In this document: positions 17,505 through 26,225 of the stretch, piece after piece
Position numbering within the stretch: the first letter of the stretch is position 1
Layout of the letters: the number at the start of each line of letters is the position of its first letter
Notes under the pieces: generated by a model
What the model was told of the DNA's origin: nothing
The model's input: only the letters and a program-made list of their open reading frames with translations
The model's database searches: none
Source of the DNA: an uncultured Candidatus Poseidoniales archaeon
Lineage (GTDB): Archaea > Thermoplasmatota > Poseidoniia > Poseidoniales > Poseidoniaceae
Direction of reading: 5' to 3'
Length of the DNA stretch: 45,956 nt
NCBI GenBank assembly: GCA_902605365.1
Contig: CACLCM010000012.1
Coordinates: 1-45,956 of the forward strand
Made by a program: the position numbers and the translations under genes

Positions 17505-18551
17505 ATGGCAACCGAATGGTTCAGGCGCCCATCGACATTGCCTTTGGCTGTCGCTATAATGGCGATGCTGATTGTTGTGGTTGGCGGGACTATTCGTATC
17601 TATGATGCAGGGGAGTCTTGTCCCGACTGGCCTCAATGTTTTGGTACCTGGGGATTCGATGTATCTGTTGAAGACCAGGGCGAATGGTATGACGAAACAG
17701 AGGAATATGATAGTCGAGGCGAAGACCATCGATATACTACTTTTGAGATATTTGTAGAATGGATTCATCGTTTGTTAGCTAGCTTAATGGCAATACCGGT
17801 TTTAGCAAATTTCCTAATCATTTGGAAAAAGAAAGAAATCTATGGTGACAGACTTGTAAAGGTCTCATTTTTCACAGGGATTCTACTAACAATTCAAGGT
17901 ATTGCGGGCGCAGTCACGGTAAAATTCGACAATGCAGACTGGTCGGTCGCTCTGCACTTAGGATTGGCATCTTCATTCCTTTTCATTTTGATATGGCAGT
18001 ACGTAAACATGAGGAAAAAAGAGGGGGCGGAATGGGCCACCTTTTCCTCACCTAGTCTTTTCAAGAAATCTGAATATAATCGATTACTAATCCTCACAGT
18101 GTCGATATTTTTACTCTTGATTATGGGTGCTTGGGTTTCATCTTCACCAGATGGCAATCAAGGGTGTTCTGTAGGATTCCCTGATGCCTGGCCGAAATGC
18201 CAAGGTGAATTATTGCCAAGTTTGGACAGTAGTGGTATACTTGTTCAGATGGTTCACCGATTAGGGGCGGGAATTGTCGGTATAGCATTGATATTAGGTG
18301 GTATGCGACTACGGGAGAAAACAGCAGAAACAGGCGCTCATAAAGCATATTCAAACTTTTTAGATGCCGCCACAGGTTTCTGGTTTGTGAATATGCTAAT
18401 CGGCGGCATGTACGTCGTTTGGGCTAAGATGGGGGATTTCCCTGAAAAGTTGTCTTTGTTACATCTGGTGATAGGTGTAGTCGGATTTTTGTGCGCATCA
18501 ATGGGATTAATCCTATTGCAATCAAGTCATGCAGGTGATGAAGATGAGTGA
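17505..18551 (+). CDS. ctaA: haem A synthase (COX15/CtaA)
   Basis: Oxidises haem O to haem A for aa3-type terminal oxidases. The 348-residue membrane protein has about eight helices in two related halves. Each half carries the family features: GGTIRIYDAGESCPDWPQC then EWIHRLLASL in the first, and SVGFPDAWPKCQG then QMVHRLGAGIVG in the second, with the haem-ligand histidines. Cysteine pairs sit in the outer loops of both halves. An insert of about 30 acidic residues (EDQGEWYDETEEYDSRGED) widens the first loop. The ctaB reading frame begins inside its last codons. Indicates an aerobic respiratory chain. Confidence 0.93.
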   Translation: MATEWFRRPSTLPLAVAIMAMLIVVVGGTIRIYDAGESCPDWPQCFGTWGFDVSVEDQGEWYDETEEYDSRGEDHRYTTFEIFVEWIHRLLASLMAIPVLANFLIIWKKKEIYGDRLVKVSFFTGILLTIQGIAGAVTVKFDNADWSVALHLGLASSFLFILIWQYVNMRKKEGAEWATFSSPSLFKKSEYNRLLILTVSIFLLLIMGAWVSSSPDGNQGCSVGFPDAWPKCQGELLPSLDSSGILVQMVHRLGAGIVGIALILGGMRLREKTAETGAHKAYSNFLDAATGFWFVNMLIGGMYVVWAKMGDFPEKLSLLHLVIGVVGFLCASMGLILLQSSHAGDEDE

Positions 18552-19626
18552 CTCAAAACCTAATCTTCTGACGATTTATTTCCAATTGATGAAATTGCGA
18601 GTAGTAATCCTTCTACAAATTACTGCTGTCTGTGCAATATTGGCTCATGATTTGATGGTTAGAAGTGGTGCTTTGACCGGCGAGCGAACATGGATGGATA
18701 CCCTTCTAGCAATTTCAATTACTATTCTAGGAGGAACACTAGCTGCGGGCGGTTCCAATGCAATTAACATGGTTTATGATCGAGATATTGATGTTGGGAT
18801 GTCTAGAACACGTACTAGGCCAATACCCGAAGGATACATCACTCCTAGGCACGCACTAATTTTTGGAATAACAATCTCACTAATCGGTTGTGCGATATTC
18901 TATCCAATCCACTGGAAGGCTGTATTTTGGACAATGTTCTCTGTTTTATTCTATGTATTAATTTACACAATGTGGCTGAAAAGACGTACACCTCAGAATA
19001 TCGTAATTGGTGGTGTGGCAGGTTCAACGCCTCCACTTATTGGATGGGTTGTTGCTTCAGCCCAATCAATTCCAGATAATCTCAACCCGTTTGATTTGGG
19101 TTCACCAATTCCTTGGATGCTTTTTGCCCTTATTTTCTTCTGGACTCCTCCGCATTTTTGGGCTCTTGCGCTTTACAGAAGCGGGGAATACAAGAAAGTT
19201 GGAGTGCCAATGATGCCAGATGTAAAGGGTCCAGAGAGGACCCTGTTAGAATCTAAATTGTACTGCATAATGTTATTCGCAATTGGCTCAGTGCCATGCT
19301 TTTGGCCTGAGTACGGACTTCCCTTAGCTTGGGCATTCCTTTCTGGTGGAATTACCTTTTGGTATGCTATATCAGTATGGAATATTGACTTGAATGAGGG
19401 ATTGGATTCAGAAGGGCGATTACCTTCTGCATTTGATTCATTTATGCGTTCCTTAGGTTACTTGGCTTGGATGTTCATCGGCTTCGTATACATGGCTGCA
19501 GTTCCAATTTCGCAGATATGGTATTGGACATCAGTATTTTTCTTGATAGTTCCTATTGTAAACTGGTTGATGGTCAAGTGGAAAGATTCTGTAAAGTCGA
19601 ACACAAAGGTTCTGAATGCTGAATGA
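18544..19626 (+). CDS. ctaB: protohaem IX farnesyltransferase (haem O synthase, COX10/CtaB)
   Basis: A UbiA-family prenyltransferase that farnesylates haem B to haem O. The 360-residue protein has about nine helices and both Asp-rich prenyl-binding sites: NMVYDRDIDVGMSRTRTRP near residue 80 and DVKGPERTLLESK near 225. FFWTPPHFWALAL between them is diagnostic for CtaB. The ATG at 18544 is favoured because AGGTGA lies six bases upstream and gives the common ATGAGTGA overlap with ctaA; two upstream in-frame ATGs lie in the ctaA coding end. Product passes to CtaA. Confidence 0.94.
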   Translation: MSDSKPNLLTIYFQLMKLRVVILLQITAVCAILAHDLMVRSGALTGERTWMDTLLAISITILGGTLAAGGSNAINMVYDRDIDVGMSRTRTRPIPEGYITPRHALIFGITISLIGCAIFYPIHWKAVFWTMFSVLFYVLIYTMWLKRRTPQNIVIGGVAGSTPPLIGWVVASAQSIPDNLNPFDLGSPIPWMLFALIFFWTPPHFWALALYRSGEYKKVGVPMMPDVKGPERTLLESKLYCIMLFAIGSVPCFWPEYGLPLAWAFLSGGITFWYAISVWNIDLNEGLDSEGRLPSAFDSFMRSLGYLAWMFIGFVYMAAVPISQIWYWTSVFFLIVPIVNWLMVKWKDSVKSNTKVLNAE

Positions 19627-19637
19627 GATGGATCTAT

Positions 19638-19723
19638 TGGCGCGACGAGGGGGATTCGAACCCCCGCGGGTACACCCATCGGATTAGCAATCCGACGCAA
19701 TGGCCAGGCTATGCGATCGTCGC
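19638..19723 (-). tRNA. tRNA-Ser (anticodon GCT)
   Basis: Acceptor stem GCGACGA/TCGTCGC, anticodon stem TCGGA/TCCGA with loop TTGCTAA (anticodon GCT, bases 19686-19688 on the plus strand), a long variable arm with GGGT/ACCC typical of class II serine tRNAs, and T stem GGGGG/CCCCC with TTCGAAT. Discriminator base is G, as expected for serine, and the 3' CCA is encoded. It is downstream of and parallel to the surface-protein gene at 19791 and converges on ctaB. No intron is apparent. Confidence 0.95.
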
Positions 19724-19790
19724 AGTAGTCGGCCCACTTGACTATTTCAGATAAAGCAGACGGTTGAACCATCAAAACAATGATGCTGAA

Positions 19791-22742
19791 TCAATTGAAG
19801 AAATCTTCGAAATCGTCATCCATGTTTGCTGGTTGATTAGCGGCTCTCTTGGCAAGGACTCTTTTCATCCTCTTTCTCTTCTTGAGAATTAGTGGCAGTC
19901 CGATAAAGTTGATCATTATCGTGAGAAGCATAACCATTCCTGCAATTTGGAAATTTTCTATTTCGATATACTCTTCTAATTGTCCAAACCATTCAACTCC
20001 ATATGGTGGCTCTGGCGGTTCTGGTGGTTCAGGTACACGATATTCGTTGTAACTCCAGTATTGGTCCTCAATGTACACTCTCTCGACGTTATTTGAAGGA
20101 TAGTCAATGAATGTGTACTCATTACCTACTGTGTCAAGTGGAGTCAAAATGTAGTAGTATGTTCTGTATGGCATAATTCCATCGAAGTCAGTTCCATTTT
20201 CAGTAAATGTACCGGTTTCACCAGGAATGTTGACCAATCCTGTTGCTATTGGCTCAATGTATCTCAAATCTATGTCGTTTGGCTTTTGCTCAATCCTGTA
20301 AATATTCCATGATATGTTACCATCTGGCTCATGATCCGGCCAAGTCCATGTCAAAGTCAACTCATAGCAGCGATTCCAATCATTGTACATATTGTAGCAT
20401 GAAGTATCATTGTTGTAAACTACTTGCGCACCCATTCCGGAAACCTCAGAGTTAGGGTCTATTGCATCTCCACAAGTTAATCCAGGGCTTCCGTCAATCG
20501 TTGAAACTTCTGCTTGCAAATAATTCGCTTTAGCAGCTCTATCGATTGGAATTATAGCATAAGATGCGCAAATACCAGTCTCTAATTCACGCTCATCAAC
20601 CCAAGTATTGGTTGTGCCGTCTAGGGATACGGAAAGAGAGCCTTGCATCAATCCTCTCCAAACGAATTCACTAGAGATGTCGTTAGGGTCAGGGAAATAT
20701 GCTGATGCTGTTATTGGACTAATAACTCGATAGATATGCCATCCTCCGAAATAAGGATTGGTTAAATCTCCAGTTGGGTCCCAATCAATTTGCATTTTTC
20801 CATCTGGCAACTTGGTCAAAATCAGTTCTCCGGAATTAATCTCAGGAGGAGGTAATTCTCCAATTATTAGTAAATCCATGTTCTCAATGATGTGTACTCT
20901 AAGTGTGTTATTGTCAATCAATTGGAAACTATTTTCTCCGTCTAGCGTATCCCAATCTAACTGGTCAAAACCATTTAACTGATAGATCGCAATAGATTCA
21001 CGAGGAACGTTGTCTGGGAGAAGTTTTGTGATATTGATGTCAAACTCCATCCAATCCATTCCAGCACTAGGCTCTTCAGTAGTAGACAAAACATCCACAG
21101 ATAACCTGAGAAGTGCTTCTAGTCCTTCTCCCGGGGAATAACTGACTCCTGGGATTGGATAATCGTAATACGATTCGCCTTCTGCATGTGTTCTAGTAAC
21201 TGCAGAACCATTTAGCCAATCTCCTTCACCAATATCCGTGCTGTTAAAGACAGTAATCAAAGCAGTAGCAGATTCCATAGTTCCTAGCGAGTCTACAGCT
21301 CTGACTGAAATGTAATGGTCTCCTAGGCCGATATTAATCGCAGGAACTTGAATTTCCTGTCCAGTACCTAATGGAATGATTCCGCCTAGCCACCATGAAT
21401 AGGACAGTGGCTGTGCTGCCGTTGCAGTGGTGCGGGCAGAGAATGTAATGTAGTCTGCAGTTTTGTAAGTACCATAGAAATTAGTCTGTTCTATGATTGG
21501 ATTTATTTCCCCTGCAATAACTTCAGAAATAACGTTGAGAATATTATCTGATGGTTTGGCATCATTGCCTTCTGTTAAAGCCTCGCTGACGAATACTTTG
21601 AGCCTTTTATCTCCTAATTTGTTAAGGTCAAAAATGCAAGTGGCCGAACTCCCTGGTGTGATCTCAGTAGGATTGCAGTCCTCTATTGTCTCTATGTTTT
21701 CGCTTAAGTCCATTACAGTAAATCGGACTAATGGTTCGACAACTGTGTGATTTCCTAAGTTAGAGACTACCACTGATACACTGTCATTGCCATAGAAATA
21801 CGTGGCTGAATTGGGAGCGTTAAGCGGTGCCATAGATGTTATTTGCAAGTCTACAGTGTCATCGAATGTAACTTCAGTGCTCTGCATATTATTGTATGAA
21901 TTCATGTCTCCAGAAGGGGTTCCGCTCGAATTTAATAGCCCGTAATGGAAAGTGTAAGTGCCTTCCAAGTTGTAATTCAGAGGGGGCATCGCTCTCGAGA
22001 ATGCACTCTCGCCCCACGAAGGTAGATCAGAATACGGAAGACTATCTGATGCAACTTCAATTCCATTGGAATCGATTAATTTCCAACCGATTTCTGCAAC
22101 TAGTCCGCATGTTCCACAAGATGTTACAATGCCGTCCACGTTCATTGAGTAATTGGTATCAGTATTCATGATTACTTCGCCATTATAGGTGGCTAGGTTT
22201 TCTAATTGCGATGTGATGTCTTGAGTTTCAAATGAAAGGTCTACAAGATTCTGAGCGAGGTTGAAATTGTAAACTCCTACGTCATTTGTTACGTTGTTAT
22301 CAGAATCAATGAATCTATAGACTAAGGTATATGCTCCTTCTTCACCGTCCGAGCTATACATCTTCAGGAAGGTGTGATTTACGCTTTGACCAACTGGAAT
22401 AGGGTCTATTGCTGCTGTTCCATAATCATCTCTATCATTATAGCAATTTGCAGAATCCTTTACTCCTTCACATACAAACCATTCAATCATTCTAGATTCA
22501 GTATTGTAAAAGAATCCTGAATTTGTTATCTGTACTTCTAAGGAAATAGGGTCCCATGCAGACATGAAATCACCGGGCAATGGTGAAATTGAAGCCGTGA
22601 TTTCGTAATCACCACTCACTGATGCTGCGGCGGTGGGTGTGAGTAAAATGCCTCCAAATGCAGACAATAACAACAACGAAACTAAGCCAATACTCAGGCT
22701 TGCCGAGGTATTGCTAGATTCAGCATACGCGCTGGACATCAT
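19791..22742 (-). CDS. large type I surface protein with CARDB/fibronectin-like domains
   Basis: 983 residues. A signal peptide lies at about 15-42 (IGLVSLLLLSAFGGILL, then PTAAASVSG), and the outer part is almost all beta structure. Several repeats look like CARDB/Ig-like modules (DLQITSMAPLNAPNSATYFY, DLSFETQDI), followed by fibronectin-III-like modules (NPYFGGWHIYRVISPI, NISWNIYRIEQKP). A proline stalk PEPPEPPEPP precedes the C-terminal helix (about residues 937-958), then a Lys/Arg cluster and an acidic cytoplasmic tail. No protease or glycosidase motif is seen. It is likely a cell-envelope or adhesion protein. The start is the first of two adjacent ATGs with a TATA-like box 26 bases upstream. 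Confidence 0.82.
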   Translation of the reverse strand: MMSSAYAESSNTSASLSIGLVSLLLLSAFGGILLTPTAAASVSGDYEITASISPLPGDFMSAWDPISLEVQITNSGFFYNTESRMIEWFVCEGVKDSANCYNDRDDYGTAAIDPIPVGQSVNHTFLKMYSSDGEEGAYTLVYRFIDSDNNVTNDVGVYNFNLAQNLVDLSFETQDITSQLENLATYNGEVIMNTDTNYSMNVDGIVTSCGTCGLVAEIGWKLIDSNGIEVASDSLPYSDLPSWGESAFSRAMPPLNYNLEGTYTFHYGLLNSSGTPSGDMNSYNNMQSTEVTFDDTVDLQITSMAPLNAPNSATYFYGNDSVSVVVSNLGNHTVVEPLVRFTVMDLSENIETIEDCNPTEITPGSSATCIFDLNKLGDKRLKVFVSEALTEGNDAKPSDNILNVISEVIAGEINPIIEQTNFYGTYKTADYITFSARTTATAAQPLSYSWWLGGIIPLGTGQEIQVPAINIGLGDHYISVRAVDSLGTMESATALITVFNSTDIGEGDWLNGSAVTRTHAEGESYYDYPIPGVSYSPGEGLEALLRLSVDVLSTTEEPSAGMDWMEFDINITKLLPDNVPRESIAIYQLNGFDQLDWDTLDGENSFQLIDNNTLRVHIIENMDLLIIGELPPPEINSGELILTKLPDGKMQIDWDPTGDLTNPYFGGWHIYRVISPITASAYFPDPNDISSEFVWRGLMQGSLSVSLDGTTNTWVDERELETGICASYAIIPIDRAAKANYLQAEVSTIDGSPGLTCGDAIDPNSEVSGMGAQVVYNNDTSCYNMYNDWNRCYELTLTWTWPDHEPDGNISWNIYRIEQKPNDIDLRYIEPIATGLVNIPGETGTFTENGTDFDGIMPYRTYYYILTPLDTVGNEYTFIDYPSNNVERVYIEDQYWSYNEYRVPEPPEPPEPPYGVEWFGQLEEYIEIENFQIAGMVMLLTIMINFIGLPLILKKRKRMKRVLAKRAANQPANMDDDFEDFFN

Positions 22743-22764
22743 GTAGTCCTACCATCCGTCCCTC

Positions 22765-22771
22765 AAATATC
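22765..22771 (-). promoter_or_regulatory. TATA-like box of the large surface protein gene
   Basis: On the minus strand GATATTT is centred 26 bases before the ATG at 22742, which predicts a leaderless transcript. The rest of the gap up to 22862 must carry the plus-strand promoter, where only a weak TATTGAA at 22814-22820 is seen. Confidence 0.4.
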
Positions 22772-22862
22772 AATCGGTGACTGAAGGCAGAATCGACAGT
22801 ATTGGTGACTTGGTATTGAATACGGGCGACACCCTCATGACTCTTCGTTGCCTCCGCAGTTT

Positions 22863-23942
22863 ATGCAGGGGGCCCGACAATCTCGCAAATCTTCATCAGA
22901 TGAGGATGGTGCAGTTGTTGCAGTTGTTGAATTTCTTTCAGCATTCACTCTATTTTTGATGATACTAACTGCATTTATGTCTCTCGCTCAACTAGAATTA
23001 GGTAGCAATGACCCTTATACCGATTTAGTCGATCGGTCCGCAGTTGATGGCTTAGACCGTCTTACCAATGGAGAAGGATGGTTTGTTCCCTATGTTGATG
23101 GCGTTAGAGATCAGGCTAATGCAACCGAAGATTGGCATATAGTGCCAGTGTCTGATTTGTACAATGGAGTACTTCAGCCAGGTATTGTTACTAATGGGGT
23201 CATTGATCTGGAACGTATTGATGCCTTGTCGAATGTAAGCATCGAAGCTATGGCGAGCGGCTTAGGGCTTGCAGATGACTTGCAGGTTAGGCTACTCGTA
23301 CAGATAGAATCATCTTCAAATTCTTCAAGAGTAGGAGCGATACTCTTCGACGGAGGTTCAGACCGCTCCACTGCGAGCACTTCTTCAGTCGCCAGTCGTA
23401 CATTCATTAGTGGCTCTGACGTAATTACGGTTAGCCTAGAGGTTCACGATGGAGGGAAGTCTCCTAAAGTTTTGAGAATCACAGAAATATCGCCGAGACC
23501 TTCGGATGGCGGCCCTGAATGGATTGAAGTTCAGAATAAAAATGGGTTTGCGATTTCGTTGAAGGGCTGGTCATTTGAGCGAAGTGGAACTTCCGGTACT
23601 ACAGATTACTTGTACAAAGATGGAGTGATTCCAGGTGGTAAACTTGCAATATTCACTGGCGACCCGTCATCTCAAGAGATAGGCAATGCCAGTGTAGTCT
23701 ACGATTTAGGAGCAAGCGGCTTCCTTGGAGTTGGTTCAATGGATGGTCTCGATGACAATTCTGGTAGACTTAGGATGTTATTTGCTGAAGATGACGAAGG
23801 AGTGGGTAACCAAGTTTGCAAAATTGAATGGAATCCTAGCACAGGTATACTTTCTAACAATACTATTGTTTGGAACGGTGGGCAACCTTCTCAATCTTCA
23901 TCTTGGAATGTTTCTCAATCCCCAACACCGGGCGAAGTGTGA
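22863..23942 (+). CDS. N-terminally anchored protein with lamin-tail domain
   Basis: About 359 residues. A short polar leader ending SSSDEDG is followed by one long hydrophobic helix (VVAVVEFLSAFTLFLMILTA) containing a glutamate, which resembles archaeal pilin-like or TadE-like N-termini. The spacing of G and E does not fit the class III signal peptide exactly, so it may simply be a type II anchor. A beta domain follows, then a lamin-tail domain from about residue 195 (LRITEISPRPSDGGPEWIEV and ISLKGWSFERSG). Lamin-tail domains in secreted prokaryotic proteins often accompany nucleases or adhesins; no catalytic domain is present. A TTG at 22848 in frame is an alternative start. It lies 53 bases upstream of three KaiC-like genes. 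Confidence 0.75.
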   Translation: MQGARQSRKSSSDEDGAVVAVVEFLSAFTLFLMILTAFMSLAQLELGSNDPYTDLVDRSAVDGLDRLTNGEGWFVPYVDGVRDQANATEDWHIVPVSDLYNGVLQPGIVTNGVIDLERIDALSNVSIEAMASGLGLADDLQVRLLVQIESSSNSSRVGAILFDGGSDRSTASTSSVASRTFISGSDVITVSLEVHDGGKSPKVLRITEISPRPSDGGPEWIEVQNKNGFAISLKGWSFERSGTSGTTDYLYKDGVIPGGKLAIFTGDPSSQEIGNASVVYDLGASGFLGVGSMDGLDDNSGRLRMLFAEDDEGVGNQVCKIEWNPSTGILSNNTIVWNGGQPSQSSSWNVSQSPTPGEV

Positions 23943-23995
23943 GCGATTGGTGCGTATCGTTCATTTAGTGTGATGATTTGGGTGGACTGTTAGCC

Positions 23996-24778
23996 ATGCA
24001 ACCCGCAACAGTCTACAGCCGCGACCGTTGTATAACGGGTATACATGGAATGGACGAGATTCTTAGAGGCGGAATACCTTACGGGTCTACGGTTCTGGCA
24101 GCTGGAACCTGTGGTTCTGGTAAGACTACTTTCGGTATGGAGTTCTTGGTAAGAGGGGCATTGGCAGGAGAAGCATGTGCTCATTTCACTGCAACCGAGC
24201 CAAGTGTCAAATTATTGGAGAATATTCGTCAATATGCATTTTTCGACATGAATATGATCGATAGCGGACTAATCAACGTATTCGACATGGATGTACTATA
24301 TTCATGGCTAGGTTTGGACAAAGCATCGTTCGATTTAGACGATGTCCACGCTCTGATTAAGGCGATAGTCGACATTGTCAACACCATTGGAGTAACTCGC
24401 CTCGTAATCGACTCTGTAACCACTCTCTGTTACAAAATTAAGAGTGAACAACTGATTCGTGATTTCTTGTTTACTCTAGGAAAGAAACTAGCAACATTAG
24501 GTTGCACTACTATTCTAATTTCAGAGATTACCTCTGCTACCGAGAACGCCCACTGGTCTTCATTCGGTGTTGAAGAAGCAATAGCAGATGGAATTATCGT
24601 AATGGGTGACGTTGAGAGAATGGGTCATCTTCTTAGATTCTTACAGGTTGTAAAAATGCGAGGTACTTCACACAGTCGTGCTAAGCATGCAATCGAACTA
24701 ACTCCTTTAGGAGTAATGCTAACCCCTATGCTGAAATGGGGAGCGGTTAGCGATAAAACCAGCCGATGGGGGTCATGA
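23996..24778 (+). CDS. KaiC-like RecA-fold ATPase with intact P-loop
   Basis: 260 residues, one KaiC domain. The N-terminal signature GIHGMDEILRGGIPYGSTVL leads to Walker A GTCGSGKTT (about residues 37-45). Walker B is TRLVIDSVTTL near 135, and ILISEIT follows. The glutamate pair usual after strand 2 in KaiC (EE) reads TEP here. These RAD55/KaiC-type proteins act in signalling or in motor complexes such as the archaellum ArlH; a single domain without KaiA or KaiB nearby does not imply a clock. The ATG at 23996 has GGTGGA upstream; a TTG at 23978 is in frame. Two degenerate relatives follow immediately, suggesting a mixed complex. Confidence 0.88.
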   Translation: MQPATVYSRDRCITGIHGMDEILRGGIPYGSTVLAAGTCGSGKTTFGMEFLVRGALAGEACAHFTATEPSVKLLENIRQYAFFDMNMIDSGLINVFDMDVLYSWLGLDKASFDLDDVHALIKAIVDIVNTIGVTRLVIDSVTTLCYKIKSEQLIRDFLFTLGKKLATLGCTTILISEITSATENAHWSSFGVEEAIADGIIVMGDVERMGHLLRFLQVVKMRGTSHSRAKHAIELTPLGVMLTPMLKWGAVSDKTSRWGS

Positions 24779-24780
24779 TT

Positions 24781-25365
24781 ATGTTTGAATTAGACCAAAG
24801 GATCGCTGAACAACTGACAGAAGTCAGCCTAAATTCATCTGTTCAAGTTCGCTGTGGAAACTCGAATGCATTTATGGTTACAGCATCTACAATGATTCCT
24901 CTCATGCAAATGTTCGAGATGGGCGGAGTTTACATCTGCGCTACCAGAGGTGCAGTAGAGATTATCGAGGCTTTCGAAGCAATAGGAGTGGATGTTTCAC
25001 ACATACAATTCGTAGACCTGGTTTCATCTGGTATTCTTGGTGGAACCGATGTTCCATACTCCAATATTTCATTCGTAGATAGCCCAATCATGCTAGAAAG
25101 CGTTCTTCTTCGCACACTTTACACTCTTAGAATTGCTAATTCCGAACGCAATTTTGTATTGATTGATTCAGTAAACGCATTAGCGATATACAACGAAGAG
25201 AGAATGCTCGCAGAATATCTTCATACATTCATCAATACTTTCCGCCAAAGAGAAGTATTGTCAATAATTTTGAACGTACCTGACCAAGTGCCTCCTATGG
25301 TACTATCAAATCTCGACCTTTACTGTACCGACTTGATTGACCGAGGACAGGTAGTGATTCACTAA
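24781..25365 (+). CDS. degenerate KaiC-like protein lacking the P-loop
   Basis: 194 residues starting at an ATG two bases after the previous stop, with GGGGGT eight bases upstream; in-frame ATGs at 24766 and 24775 are less well placed. The C-terminal half aligns by eye with the KaiC-like neighbour: RNFVLIDSVNALAIYNEERM matches its Walker B strand, and LSIILNVPDQ the next strand. The N-terminal half has no Walker A (the strand reads VQVRCGNSNAFMVTAS). No named domain is recognised with certainty. Its place between two KaiC-like genes suggests a non-ATP-binding subunit of the same complex. Confidence 0.75.
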   Translation: MFELDQRIAEQLTEVSLNSSVQVRCGNSNAFMVTASTMIPLMQMFEMGGVYICATRGAVEIIEAFEAIGVDVSHIQFVDLVSSGILGGTDVPYSNISFVDSPIMLESVLLRTLYTLRIANSERNFVLIDSVNALAIYNEERMLAEYLHTFINTFRQREVLSIILNVPDQVPPMVLSNLDLYCTDLIDRGQVVIH

Positions 25366-25379
25366 GGAGATGTTTTCAG

Positions 25380-26183
25380 ATGAGTAAAGAGGTCAAATTC
25401 GATTTGGAAGACGAGGAGTTTTTCGGTAGCGTTGGTAGTTTTGGAGTTCCAAAATTCGATAATGCAATGTACGGAGGAGTGCCTCGTGGTTTCTTAGTAA
25501 TCGGTTTTACAGACATCGGTGCAGGATCAGAACTATTCGCTAAACAATTCACTTCCCCGGCTGAAGAGCCAGATAATACAATTCTAATTTCAACAAACGA
25601 AAGCCAGCTCGAAATCGCTCGCGTTTTCAAGAAATACAGTTGGCCAACAGATATTGCTGTACGAACTCTCGGAGAAGAATTCAATGCTAGAGTTCTAGAA
25701 AAAGAATTACTTGCGAGTCGTTACCGATTGGAAGGATTCAAGCTTCCAGACATTCAAAGGCTCGCTCAGACCAGATTCGTAGATGATGACACTCAGGATT
25801 TCTTGACAGAAATGACAAATGAAATCATGGCAATGGGTCCATATTTTAGAGCAGTTGTTGATTCATTGGATTTCTTCATGCAGAGAGAAGACCCTAGCCG
25901 TGTGGTCGCAATGCTAAGAATGATGCAAGCTCATACTCAATTGAACCGTGGGATTCTTTTCATCACCGTATCAAATGATACAATTACCCCTGCAATCAAA
26001 CAAGAAATGGCTGCAATTGCGGACATGGTTTGCGATTTCAAGGTAAGAACTGTAGGTTCTGATTTCGAGACATCAATGATCGTTTCAAAATTCAGAAATG
26101 CTCCTGAGAATCTATCGATTATGGTTTACAGAGTAACTCCTGAAGAAGGAATTACCCCAGAGACCGTCGAGCGTATCGCTTGA
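25380..26183 (+). CDS. KaiC-like protein with a mutated P-loop
   Basis: 267 residues. The KaiC layout is recognisable (SFGVPKFDNAMYGGVPRGFL), but at the P-loop the sequence reads TDIGAGSELF where the first paralogue has GTCGSGKTTF: the Lys and Thr needed for phosphate and magnesium binding are replaced by Ser and Glu. Strand 2 keeps ILISTNES, and the Walker B strand is AVVDSLDFF. It is therefore a probable pseudo-ATPase or a protein that binds something else. AAGGAGA precedes the ATG, 14 bases after the preceding stop. Third gene of a three-gene KaiC-like set. Confidence 0.82.
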   Translation: MSKEVKFDLEDEEFFGSVGSFGVPKFDNAMYGGVPRGFLVIGFTDIGAGSELFAKQFTSPAEEPDNTILISTNESQLEIARVFKKYSWPTDIAVRTLGEEFNARVLEKELLASRYRLEGFKLPDIQRLAQTRFVDDDTQDFLTEMTNEIMAMGPYFRAVVDSLDFFMQREDPSRVVAMLRMMQAHTQLNRGILFITVSNDTITPAIKQEMAAIADMVCDFKVRTVGSDFETSMIVSKFRNAPENLSIMVYRVTPEEGITPETVERIA

Positions 26184-26225
26184 TACGAGAGGGTCAAGGG
26201 CAGATTTTTGCGAACCAAGTTCGTA

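Noticed and set aside
23996-26183. A circadian clock (KaiABC) locus
   Set aside because: Each KaiC-like protein has one domain, two lack the P-loop, and neither KaiA nor KaiB is present.
22863-26183. An archaellum or type IV pilus operon
   Set aside because: No secretion ATPase (ArlI/PilT type), ArlJ platform protein or prepilin peptidase is seen, and the anchor helix does not fit the class III signal motif precisely.
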